Assembly (NCBI RefSeq): GCF_005405585.1
Contig: NZ_BJEQ01000002.1
Coordinates: 372,001-436,000, forward strand
Direction of reading: 5' to 3'
Origin: Agarivorans sp. Toyoura001
GTDB taxonomy: Bacteria; Pseudomonadota; Gammaproteobacteria; Enterobacterales; Celerinatantimonadaceae
DNA length: 64,000 nucleotides
The notes under the pieces were generated by a model. The model ran no database searches, had not been told where the DNA came from, and saw nothing but the letters and a program-made list of their open reading frames with translations. The position numbers and the translations under genes were made by a program. Positions 9,967 through 17,611 of the stretch are shown here, piece after piece (the stretch's first letter is position 1; every line of letters begins with the position of its first letter).

Positions 9967-10698
9967 TTGATTTCGTTGAATAAGCTAAAAAGCAAAACAG
10001 GATTAATATTCACATCCCCCAAGCTAGACATCTCCTTAAAATATAATTTGGCAAAGAATGAAGGACCATTTTTTGCCAGATTCACGCTCTCATTTTTTAA
10101 AGAAGTAACAAGACGGCATCCTAGAATGCCTATATTTGGCCGAATGACCAGAGGAGTCGCAGTGTGTAAATTAGATGCTGATTACGACTCATACTTTAGC
10201 TCTCTTGAAAGCTCAGCGCGTAGAAACGTAAGAAAAGCACTGCGCAAGGGCTACTCATTCGAATCCATTAACTACAATGATCACCTTGATGACATCTATG
10301 AGATTCGCTGCTCAACCAGCATTCGTCAAGGCGTGATGGACGCCAATTATGTTAATGAAAAACCCAAACCTAACGCCGATCCCAAGCCAAGCAATGGCTC
10401 ACATAACTATCCCTATTTCGGCGTTTTTGATAGCAACAGAAAGTTAGTCGCTTATGCAGGCTGCATAGTTGCGGGAGAGTTATTAGAGCTGTCGCATTAT
10501 TTTGGACACAGAGATTACCAAAATGATGGCATTGTACCTTTACTGATTACCGAGATTGCAAAAAGAAGCATCGAAGGCTATTCAGGGGTTAAATATTTTG
10601 TATACGGTTCGTATGTAAATTCATCAGAAACATTGGCTCGGTTTAAAAAGAAATTAATGTTCAAGCCTTATCATGTTCACTGGATACTAAATGAATGA
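9967..10698 (+). CDS. FemAB/GNAT-type acyltransferase
   Basis: This 243-residue cytoplasmic protein resembles the FemAB or 'BioF2-like' acetyltransferase group (Acetyltransf_6). The segment SSLESSARRNVRKALRKGYSF (about residues 72-92) is the basic helix typical of these proteins. It is followed by a GNAT-like core (YFGVFDSNRKLVAYAGCIV; LELSHYFGHRDYQNDGIVPLL). The substrate is unknown; FemAB relatives add amino acids or acyl groups to glycans or peptides. The start is TTG at 9967, preceded by AAAGGGAATTAAA. Its stop overlaps the ATG of the next acetyltransferase by 4 bp, so the two form a pair. The region is AT-richer than the housekeeping genes around it, which hints at acquisition. Confidence 0.6.
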   Translation: MISLNKLKSKTGLIFTSPKLDISLKYNLAKNEGPFFARFTLSFFKEVTRRHPRMPIFGRMTRGVAVCKLDADYDSYFSSLESSARRNVRKALRKGYSFESINYNDHLDDIYEIRCSTSIRQGVMDANYVNEKPKPNADPKPSNGSHNYPYFGVFDSNRKLVAYAGCIVAGELLELSHYFGHRDYQNDGIVPLLITEIAKRSIEGYSGVKYFVYGSYVNSSETLARFKKKLMFKPYHVHWILNE

Positions 10699-11192
10699 AG
10701 CAATTTGTATATTCACTCGATACCAATAACGTCACACCTGATGAAATAAATACCTCATTCAAGAGCAACATGGTGATGATTGATAGTTTTGGGTCATTTA
10801 TTAAAAATGCCAACATGTTGAGTAGTCATTTTGGCGCAGGCAAGGAACTGTTTAAACTTCTGTTAAAGATCTCTTTAAAAAGAAGTTCGATGTATTGCTC
10901 TGGTACACCTAAAACGCTGCATAGCCATGGAGTGATTACTTATGGTCGATGCAAACACTACCCGGTGGACGTTACCGATGCGGTTATTGGGCCGGTATTT
11001 ACTCACCCAAATATGCGCGGGCAAGGGCTTGCCACTCAGGCATTGGTTTTTGCAACGCACCACATCAACGCTAACAGCCAATCAAGAAGGATTATTATAG
11101 ACACCAGTGAAGACAATTATGGGATGCAAACCGCGATTAAAAGAGCCGGGTTTACTGGCCCTATAAAGGAGTTTCAACGTCACGATAGTTAA
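10695..11192 (+). CDS. GNAT family N-acetyltransferase
   Basis: This 165-residue protein carries the GNAT acetyl-CoA loop in VFTHPNMRGQGLATQAL (R-x-G-Q-G-L, about residues 103-115). It ends in the usual beta-alpha unit with NYGMQTAIKRAGF. Its ATG overlaps the stop of the upstream FemAB-like gene (ATGA), which implies co-translation and related substrates. The substrate cannot be told from sequence. A strong hairpin follows the stop. Confidence 0.75.
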   Translation: MKQFVYSLDTNNVTPDEINTSFKSNMVMIDSFGSFIKNANMLSSHFGAGKELFKLLLKISLKRSSMYCSGTPKTLHSHGVITYGRCKHYPVDVTDAVIGPVFTHPNMRGQGLATQALVFATHHINANSQSRRIIIDTSEDNYGMQTAIKRAGFTGPIKEFQRHDS

Positions 11193-11205
11193 GCTGCTAC
11201 TTAGC

Positions 11206-11239
11206 AACTAAAAAACGACTTATTGGTAGTTTTTTAGTT
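11206..11239 (+). terminator. Bidirectional terminator between convergent genes
   Basis: An 11-bp perfect inverted repeat AACTAAAAAAC/GTTTTTTAGTT lies between the acetyltransferase stop and the ubiI stop. Its A/T-rich arms supply the T run for either direction. Confidence 0.6.
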
Positions 11240-11245
11240 TCTGTA

Positions 11246-12457
11246 TTATTGAGCGCTAACCTTTGCAATATGCGGTAAATCCCCCTCTAAACCCAAAGCT
11301 CTGCGCATCGCTTGTTGCTTGAGCGGTTCGGCCTTATCTACCAAACTCATGCCCACCCCACGCAGTAACTTAAGTGCGGGGTTGGTATTGCCAAACAAAC
11401 GCTTAAAAAACTCCATTGAGGCGATCATTTGGCTGGCCTCGCTTTTACGCCAGCGCTCAAAGTGACGCAGGTTGTTATAATCACCAATGCTTTTGCCCGC
11501 TTGCTGTAAGGCTATTAACTCTTGAGCTAAAGCTGCAGCGTCCATCAAACCAAGGTTTACGCCTTGGCCCGCTAATGGGTGAATGGTATGTGCCGCGTCG
11601 CCAATTAAGGCATAACCCTTTCCAGCAAAGTCACGTGCATAACGCATTCGAAGTGGGAAACCAGCAATGTCACCTACTCGCTCACACAAGCCTAAGCGGT
11701 TATCAAAGGCCATGGTAAGTTGCTTATTGAACTCCACATCTGGCAATGCTTCTAGCTCGGCAGCTCTGTCGGGGGATACCGACCAAACAATAGAGCACAT
11801 ATGGCTATCGCTAAGCGGCAAAAAGGCTAAAGGCCCTTCGGGAGTAAAAATTTGTCTGGCACAATCTTGATGCGGCTCGCTGGTTTTAATGCTGGCGACA
11901 ATGGCAGTGTGCTGGTAATCCCAGTAGGTGAGTGGCACATCTAATTGCTGACGCAGCCAAGAGTTAGCGCCATCGGCGGCCACCAGCAGTTTACAACTTA
12001 CACCTTGGCCATTTGCAAAACTTAACCATGATTCGCTATCACCGCGATGTAACTTATCTACCGCTTGCTCAACAATGGTAACATTGCTTTGCTGGCTGAC
12101 TTGCTGCCACAAAGCATGGCGAATAATGTCGTTTTCTACAATGTGACCAATGTTTGGCACCATCATTTTTTCTGCCTGAAAACGAATGTTAGCGAAGCTG
12201 TCGTGCTCCCATACTTGCATGTCGCTGTAGGGTGCAACACGCTGCTGCAGGATACTGCTCCAAACGCCTAAAGACTCTAAAAACTGTTGCGACGACAGGC
12301 TAATTGCACTTACCCGTAAACTGTATTGGTTTAACTCAGGTTGTTGTGAGGGTTTAGGCTCTACAATGGCAATACGCAAGGGGCTGTCGGCCAATGCACT
12401 CGCTAACGCCAAGCCAACCATTCCACCACCAATAATTGCTATATCTACTGCTTGCAT
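11246..12457 (-). CDS. ubiI: FAD-dependent ubiquinone biosynthesis hydroxylase (UbiI/VisC type)
   Basis: This 403-residue UbiH/UbiF/VisC-family flavoprotein hydroxylates the ring of a ubiquinone precursor; UbiI is assigned to C5. It shows the Rossmann GxGxxG (DIAIIGGGMVGLALA), the middle DG motif (LLVAADGANSWLR) and the second FAD motif (YALIGDAAHTIHPLAGQGVNLGLMD). It is last in ygfB-pepP-ubiH-ubiI, 19 bp after ubiH, which is the E. coli order. That order is the reason for choosing UbiI over UbiF. Confidence 0.9.
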   Translation of the reverse strand: MQAVDIAIIGGGMVGLALASALADSPLRIAIVEPKPSQQPELNQYSLRVSAISLSSQQFLESLGVWSSILQQRVAPYSDMQVWEHDSFANIRFQAEKMMVPNIGHIVENDIIRHALWQQVSQQSNVTIVEQAVDKLHRGDSESWLSFANGQGVSCKLLVAADGANSWLRQQLDVPLTYWDYQHTAIVASIKTSEPHQDCARQIFTPEGPLAFLPLSDSHMCSIVWSVSPDRAAELEALPDVEFNKQLTMAFDNRLGLCERVGDIAGFPLRMRYARDFAGKGYALIGDAAHTIHPLAGQGVNLGLMDAAALAQELIALQQAGKSIGDYNNLRHFERWRKSEASQMIASMEFFKRLFGNTNPALKLLRGVGMSLVDKAEPLKQQAMRRALGLEGDLPHIAKVSAQ

Positions 12458-12476
12458 ATGCCTGCCTTTACGCCAA

Positions 12477-13682
12477 TTAACGAGAGAATAAACCTAAGCT
12501 TTGTTTGGCTAACAAAGACTTAAAGCTTGGGAAGAGTTGCATGGCCATTAAGCCCACATTACGTGGAACAACCGAGCTTTTATCGCTACTGGCGAATAAG
12601 CTGGCGAGGCTTGAGGTCATTGAAATGGTACGTTCTATATCAGCTTGGCGCTGCTGCTGATAAGTATCGAGCATAGCGTGTTCGCCTAAATCTTGCCCTT
12701 GATGCCACTGTTCTAAAATCAACGGTGCTAAAGCGGCTACGTCGCGCAAACCTAGGTTAAAACCTTGCCCTGCGATGGGGTGTAAGCTGTGGGCGGCGTT
12801 GCCTAAAATTAACATCCGATGGGAAAAGAAACGCTGGTAGTAACGCAGCACCAGTGGGTAAGTAACACGAGCGCCGACGCCAACAAAACGCCCTGCGCGG
12901 TAACCAAAAGCCTGCTGTAGCTCGGCTAAAAAGGCATCTTGGTCAAGGTTTTGTAGCTGCTTGGCTTGCTCAGCATCAACCGACCATACCACCGACCAAC
13001 GCTGGTTAGTCATGGGCAACAACGCTAGTGGGCCATTATCGGTAAAACGCTCAAAGGCACGACCAGCCAGCGCTTGCTCTGCTTGCACATTGGCTATCAG
13101 TGCAAACTTAGCAAAATCATGTTGCTGCTGAATACCTATCTTCTTACCCACTAAGGAATCGGCACCGTCGGCACCAACCAGCAAGCTTGCAGTGATGCTC
13201 TGCTGATTATCTAGCTCAACAATCACCTGCTGTTGTTGTTGCTCAATGCGTTGTACTTTATGCGGGCAAAATAGCGTTATTTGTTCGCGTTCGGCCAACA
13301 GTTGATGAAACTCTCGCCCGGCGTGCTCAAGCTCTATCACTTGGCCTAAGGCTCGTAATTGGTATTCATCAGCGTTGAGGGTTGTCCAGCCGCAATGGCC
13401 ACGATCAGAGACATGAATATGTTCAATAGCGCAGCTATGGGGAGCCAGCGAATGCCATAGGTTTTGCTGCTTAAGCCAACGCTCTGAGCCCGCTGACAAG
13501 GCAATGGCTCGTCCATCAAAACCAGGGTGTTGGCCAAAGTTGAGCTCGGCGGCCTCTATCACTGCTATTCGCAGAGGCTTAACGCCGCTCTCTTGATTGC
13601 TGAGTGCTAAAGCTAAGCTGGCACCAGCCATGCCAGCGCCAACAATCGCAATGTCGAAATGCTCAAGCTTGGATTGCGGCAT
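12477..13682 (-). CDS. ubiH: 2-octaprenyl-6-methoxyphenol hydroxylase
   Basis: UbiH hydroxylates C1 of the ubiquinone precursor ring. The 401-residue protein has the FAD motifs DIAIVGAGMAGASLALAL, LLVGADGADSLVG and MLILGNAAHSLHPIAGQGFNLGLRD. It starts 4 bp beyond the pepP stop and is followed by its paralogue ubiI, so the three are almost certainly co-transcribed. UbiH and UbiI are paralogues; position in the operon separates them here. Confidence 0.9.
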   Translation of the reverse strand: MPQSKLEHFDIAIVGAGMAGASLALALSNQESGVKPLRIAVIEAAELNFGQHPGFDGRAIALSAGSERWLKQQNLWHSLAPHSCAIEHIHVSDRGHCGWTTLNADEYQLRALGQVIELEHAGREFHQLLAEREQITLFCPHKVQRIEQQQQQVIVELDNQQSITASLLVGADGADSLVGKKIGIQQQHDFAKFALIANVQAEQALAGRAFERFTDNGPLALLPMTNQRWSVVWSVDAEQAKQLQNLDQDAFLAELQQAFGYRAGRFVGVGARVTYPLVLRYYQRFFSHRMLILGNAAHSLHPIAGQGFNLGLRDVAALAPLILEQWHQGQDLGEHAMLDTYQQQRQADIERTISMTSSLASLFASSDKSSVVPRNVGLMAMQLFPSFKSLLAKQSLGLFSR

Positions 13683-13686
13683 TACA

Positions 13687-14979
13687 CTAACTCGCCATTA
13701 ATGCTTCGATCTCGGCGATCGTTTTTGGCACATCAGCAGTTAATACTTCACTGCCATTGGCGGTAATAACCACATCATCTTCGATGCGAATACCCACGCC
13801 TTTATAAGCTGCTGGAACATCGGCATCTGCCGGAATATATAAACCAGGCTCAATGGTGATGACCATACCCTCTGCTAATGGGCGAGTGCGTTTTACATCG
13901 TAGTAGTTACCTACATCATGCACATCTAAGCCAATCCAATGACCAAGTCCGTGCATGTAGTATTCTTTGTAAGCTTCTTCTTCAATTAAAGTGGCAACAT
14001 CACCCTGCATAATGTCTAGCTCAACCAAACCACTTACCATAATGTTCAGTACAACTTGGTTGGCCTCAAAAATAGAAACGCCGGGTTTAAGCATTTCAAT
14101 CGCCGCCACTTGGGCTGCCAACACTACGTTATACAACTTGGCTTGTTCGGGGCCAAACTTGCCGTTTACTGGAAAGGTGCGAGTAATGTCACCAGCGTAC
14201 ATTTGGTATTCTGCGCCAGCGTCAATTAAGACTAAATCGCCATTTTGCATTACGCTTTGGTTTTCGGTGTAATGCAAAATACAAGCATTGTCTCCCGCAC
14301 CAACAATGGTGCCATAAGCGGGCGAACGCGCCCCCGCCATTAAAAACTCATGATGAATTTCAGCTTCAAGTTGATATTCGAACATACCCCCTTTGCTGCT
14401 ACGCATGGCTCGTACATGGCCAGCCGCAGATATCTCTCCGGCTTTGCGCATTAAGGCCACTTCATCGGCAGATTTAATTAGGCGCATCTCGTCAACAATC
14501 GGTCGCCAATCTTCAATTTGGCTAGGCGCTTTAAAGCCTTGGCGTAAACCATTACGCAGGTATTCAATGGCAGCAAAAATTTGTTGGTCGTAAGCGGGGT
14601 AACGCCCTTGCGCTAAATACACTTTATCTAAACCATCTAGTTCTAGATGCAGTAGCTCGGCAAGATCTTCAACCGCTAAAGCTTTATCTATGCCTAAGCT
14701 CTCAACGGCCTGTTCTTGACCCACACGTCGGCCTTGCCAAATTTCAGCTAGCTTATCTTTGCTGCGATTAAACAATACAGTGCGGGTTTCGCCGGCTTGT
14801 TTAATCAGCAATAACAGTGCCTTGGGTTCGTTAAAACCTGAGAAGTAATAAAAGTCGCTATCTTGGCGAAACGGGAACTCGGTATCACGACTACGGGTTT
14901 GTTCTTCTGCTGCGCAGAAAATCGCAACACTGTTGTCTGACATAGCAGTAAATAACTGCTGACGACGCGATAAAAACAC
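13687..14979 (-). CDS. pepP: Xaa-Pro aminopeptidase P
   Basis: PepP removes an N-terminal residue that precedes proline, using two manganese ions. The 430-residue length fits E. coli PepP. The pita-bread metal ligands are visible in IDAGAEYQMYAGDITRTFP (two Asp), HGLGHWIGLDVHD (His), TIEPGLYIP (Glu) and GVGIRIEDD (Glu). It lies between ygfB (22 bp) and ubiH (4 bp) in the conserved operon. Confidence 0.95.
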   Translation of the reverse strand: MFLSRRQQLFTAMSDNSVAIFCAAEEQTRSRDTEFPFRQDSDFYYFSGFNEPKALLLLIKQAGETRTVLFNRSKDKLAEIWQGRRVGQEQAVESLGIDKALAVEDLAELLHLELDGLDKVYLAQGRYPAYDQQIFAAIEYLRNGLRQGFKAPSQIEDWRPIVDEMRLIKSADEVALMRKAGEISAAGHVRAMRSSKGGMFEYQLEAEIHHEFLMAGARSPAYGTIVGAGDNACILHYTENQSVMQNGDLVLIDAGAEYQMYAGDITRTFPVNGKFGPEQAKLYNVVLAAQVAAIEMLKPGVSIFEANQVVLNIMVSGLVELDIMQGDVATLIEEEAYKEYYMHGLGHWIGLDVHDVGNYYDVKRTRPLAEGMVITIEPGLYIPADADVPAAYKGVGIRIEDDVVITANGSEVLTADVPKTIAEIEALMAS

Positions 14980-15001
14980 AGCAACTCCTTAGCGTGTGAT
15001 A

Positions 15002-15568
15002 TTAGTGCAATGTAGGTTGTTGTTCGTCACTATCACTAGCAGTGAGGTGAGCAAAAATGGTAATTGCACCAATCCGCACATACTCCACTACTTGGAATAG
15101 TGCTTGTTCATTCTCTTCTTCATCGTCATCTAAATCTGACGATAATTGGCTAATTTCGGTAAAATCTTTAACCAGCTCCTGCACGTCTTCGGCAAGCTTT
15201 TTCAAATCGCTTTGCACTACACCAAAGCCTACTAAAAAGCTTTGTACCCATTGCGCTAGGGCTTCGGTGCGTTCTTCTACAACCACTTCGTCATCAGGCA
15301 ACATCAATTGAAAGCCCAATAAGCTATCGCTCATGCCGCTATGGGTGGCTTCCATCAATACTTTAAGCTGATTTTTAATCTCTATGGGTAAGCCTTGGCC
15401 GTCGTTGATTAACAGGTTTAGTTGTCCCATCCAATCGCCATCACTTGGCAAACCAGCGGCCAACAAGCCACTTAATAAACCGTGTACTTCTGCTGGGCTT
15501 ACTAGGATTTTAGAACCGATCAACAGTTCACCCAGATCTTCGTAATCTGGATATGCAATTTTAGTCAC
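15002..15568 (-). CDS. ygfB: UPF0149 family protein YgfB
   Basis: This 188-residue acidic, helical protein of the UPF0149/YgfB family has the motif HGLLSGLLAAGLPSDGDW near the N-terminus and an acidic tail (SSDLDDDEEENEQ). Its function is not well settled; Pseudomonas YgfB has been linked to transcriptional control of beta-lactam resistance. It heads ygfB-pepP-ubiH-ubiI, the standard gammaproteobacterial arrangement divergent from zapA. Confidence 0.9.
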   Translation of the reverse strand: MTKIAYPDYEDLGELLIGSKILVSPAEVHGLLSGLLAAGLPSDGDWMGQLNLLINDGQGLPIEIKNQLKVLMEATHSGMSDSLLGFQLMLPDDEVVVEERTEALAQWVQSFLVGFGVVQSDLKKLAEDVQELVKDFTEISQLSSDLDDDEEENEQALFQVVEYVRIGAITIFAHLTASDSDEQQPTLH

Positions 15569-15659
15569 GTTGAATACCTACCTACTTTAATTGGGCTAAT
15601 CCTAACACTGCTTAAGTTTAGCAGCCATGTTAAACACACAATTAGCTGGAGCATTAGGG

Positions 15660-16265
15660 CTATTTTTGCTGGGCGTCTTTCAATTGTTTGCGGCGCAATC
15701 TCACCCGCTCAATATATTGGTCGCGGAACAGCTTAATCAGAGTACTTTCTTGCTGGCGAATAAAGCGCGCTGAGATATGGGTGTTCTTAGTAAACTGCAA
15801 ACATAGTTGAGGATAAGGGTCACGTTTGTTTTCAATTTTGCGACAAATCCGCGCTTCAAACTGGTGTTCGTAACCTTCGGTGCTGTAAAGCAAGCTTAAG
15901 TCTTCAAACTCTTCTTGAACGTCTTTAGGTAAGTAATCAACAATTTTGCTGAGATCTTGATGGAAGATAAGTCGACCAATCAAAATCTTACTAGAAATAG
16001 GCAAAGGTTCGGCAGAAGAGCGCCATTGAATACGGCATCCGCCTTCGGAGACATCTAATACAGGAAAAACGTGATCGCCCAAATACATCATCGGCATGAA
16101 CTGCGCAGCAAAGGCATCTTTCACTTCCGATTTATGGCGGCCTTGAGGGGCAACATTGGCAATTTTAGTGTTGACCATTTTTATGAGGAGCTGAATCAAG
16201 CGCACTGGGTAAACAATGCGATAAAATCTGCGACGTTCATCGGCAAAACTGCCTGCTTGCGTCAT
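15660..16265 (-). CDS. PilZ domain protein
   Basis: This 201-residue protein has the two c-di-GMP contact motifs of PilZ domains: ERRRFYRIVYPV near residues 10-21 (RxxxR) and VLDVSEGGCRIQW near residue 70 (DxSxxG). The rest of the barrel follows, and the C-terminus is a basic helix (RDQYIERVRLRRKQLKDAQQK). It probably binds c-di-GMP and acts on an unknown target in motility or surface growth. It sits between ygfB and zapA, transcribed with ygfB but separated by about 90 bp. Confidence 0.85.
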   Translation of the reverse strand: MTQAGSFADERRRFYRIVYPVRLIQLLIKMVNTKIANVAPQGRHKSEVKDAFAAQFMPMMYLGDHVFPVLDVSEGGCRIQWRSSAEPLPISSKILIGRLIFHQDLSKIVDYLPKDVQEEFEDLSLLYSTEGYEHQFEARICRKIENKRDPYPQLCLQFTKNTHISARFIRQQESTLIKLFRDQYIERVRLRRKQLKDAQQK

Positions 16266-16535
16266 TAAATATTCTTTCCTGTTACGTAAAAACTTCGCTA
16301 CAACCTGAGTTAGCTTAACAAACCTAGTGATTATTGGCCGCTATGGTGGACAATAAACTTATGATATTCAAGCATGACAAGCAGGTTTTATGAGCCAGAT
16401 AGCGCAGATTTGCTTAGCTTTACAACAAACTGCTCGTTAATGCCGCAGCTTGCACAATACCGCCCCAACAATGGTTGCAAGTTAAGGCGCTGCGCTATAT
16501 ATTCAGTTCGTAATAGAGTTTAGCTAAGGCGAACC

Positions 16536-16850
16536 ATGGCGCAGGGCGTAGACATAATACTGTTAGGCAAAAACTACCGAGTAGCTTGCCCGGAAGGTGA
16601 AGAAGATAAACTTCGCCAAGCCGCAGATGAATTATCTCAACGCTTAGAAACGCTGAAACAAAAAAGCAGTGTAAACAGCACCGAGCATTTAGCCATTATG
16701 GTGGGTTTGCATCTCTCTTATGAGCTGCATGGTGAACAAGCTAAAAACCAGAATTATGCTGATAATATGAATCAGCGCATAGTAGAGCTTCAACACACTA
16801 TTGAGCGTGCCTTGCTAGAGCAAAGCCAACCTATAGGCAATATTGAATAG
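16536..16850 (+). CDS. zapA: Cell division protein ZapA
   Basis: ZapA binds FtsZ filaments and stabilises the Z ring. The 104-residue length is typical. The N-terminal globular head (VDIILLGKNYRVACPEGEEDKLRQAA) is followed by a long coiled-coil helix with HLAIMVGLHLSYEL. It is divergent from the ygfB operon and directly followed by the 6S RNA gene, as in E. coli. Confidence 0.95.
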   Translation: MAQGVDIILLGKNYRVACPEGEEDKLRQAADELSQRLETLKQKSSVNSTEHLAIMVGLHLSYELHGEQAKNQNYADNMNQRIVELQHTIERALLEQSQPIGNIE

Positions 16851-16883
16851 AGCCCTCGCACAGGCCTCGATGTTTTACTACAG

Positions 16884-16891
16884 TGTATAAA
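16884..16891 (+). promoter_or_regulatory. -10 element of the 6S RNA promoter
   Basis: GTGTATAA(A) lies 8-9 bp before the expected 5' end of 6S RNA. No clear -35 consensus is seen at the matching distance. Confidence 0.5.
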
Positions 16892-16899
16892 GAGTTTAG

Positions 16900-17078
16900 T
16901 TTCCTGGGGTGTTCGCCAGTTGGTGATGTCCCTGAGCCGATAATTGTATCTTTAGGGTAATTTTTCTTTGCTATTGAGCATGCTCAGCCCGACTGAGAAG
17001 CCTACGGTAGAGACTTGTTTCCCGCCTTGAACCTCATGGTTCAAGGGCTAAAATCAACAGCGGCACTCTGGGTACTTC
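16900..17078 (+). ncRNA. ssrS: 6S RNA
   Basis: 6S RNA binds sigma70 RNA polymerase in stationary phase and mimics an open promoter. The conserved blocks are all present in order: TGTTCGCC, CCCTGAGCCGATA, GAGCATGCTC, GAGAAGCCT and the CCTTGAACC/GGTTCAAGGGCTA hairpin. The ends CCTGGGGTG and CACTCTGGG can pair to close the long helix. The length of about 180 nt matches E. coli. It follows zapA as usual, but fau (ygfA) is not downstream; a repeat array derived from its own 3' end follows instead. The exact ends are estimates. Confidence 0.95.
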
Positions 17079-17330
17079 TTTACTTTTTAAACAAAAGCGT
17101 TCCCCCTCTCCATACCAACCTCATCGCTCAACCGTTAAAATCAACACATGCTGTCTGTTACTTCTTTATTTTTAAACAACAGCCTTTTCCCCTCTCCATA
17201 CGAACCTCATCGCTCAACCGCTATAATCAACACATGCTGTCTGTTACTTCTTTATTTTTACACAAAAGCGTTTCCCCCTCTCCATACGAACCCCATCGCT
17301 CAACAGCCAAAATCAACACTAGCAACTTAG
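17019..17330 (+). repeat. Tandem 86-87 bp repeat including the 6S RNA 3' end
   Basis: The block AACCTCAT recurs at 17030 (inside 6S RNA), 17117 and 17203, and as AACCCCAT at 17289, giving periods of 87, 86 and 86 bp. Each unit runs TTCCCC...AACCTCATCGCTCAAC...AAATCAACA...TTACTTCTTTA. The first unit is the 3' part of 6S RNA itself (TTTCCCGCC..GAACCTCATGGTTCAAGGGCTAAAATCAACA..GGTACTTCTTTA). The last unit decays after ATCAACAC. The copies resemble each other more than they resemble 6S. Open frames crossing the array are not periodic in three and are not genes. Confidence 0.85.
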
Positions 17331-17544
17331 GCCTGTCTTTACTCGATTCAAAGCCTCCCCTGCTCTTCATAAATAAACACTCATGCACGACTAATTACTA
17401 ACTGGAATACCTTGTTTCTAGATTTAAAAATGAAGTAATAAAGCAAGTGTTTTTGCTCGCTTAAGTTGCGCTTTGCGATAATACTTTTGAAGATTGGAGG
17501 CATAGAGGTATGGGTATTCAGCCTTAACCCCCCTTAGAGAGGAA

Positions 17545-17577
17545 AACACCAGAAGTCCATCTTGCACTTCTGGTGTT
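17545..17577 (-). terminator. Hairpin downstream of the FG-GAP lipoprotein
   Basis: A perfect 12-bp stem AACACCAGAAGT/ACTTCTGGTGTT with a 9-nt loop lies 34 bp past the stop. The T run on the minus strand is short (GTTTTCC). Confidence 0.6.
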
Positions 17578-17611
17578 ATAGCTACACAGATTTATTTAAC
17601 AAACGGATTCA

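Noticed and set aside
17015-17401. 128-codon open frame over the 6S RNA end and repeat array
   Set aside because: It overlaps 6S RNA, its repeats come from an 86-87 bp DNA period that is not a multiple of three, and there is no ribosome site.
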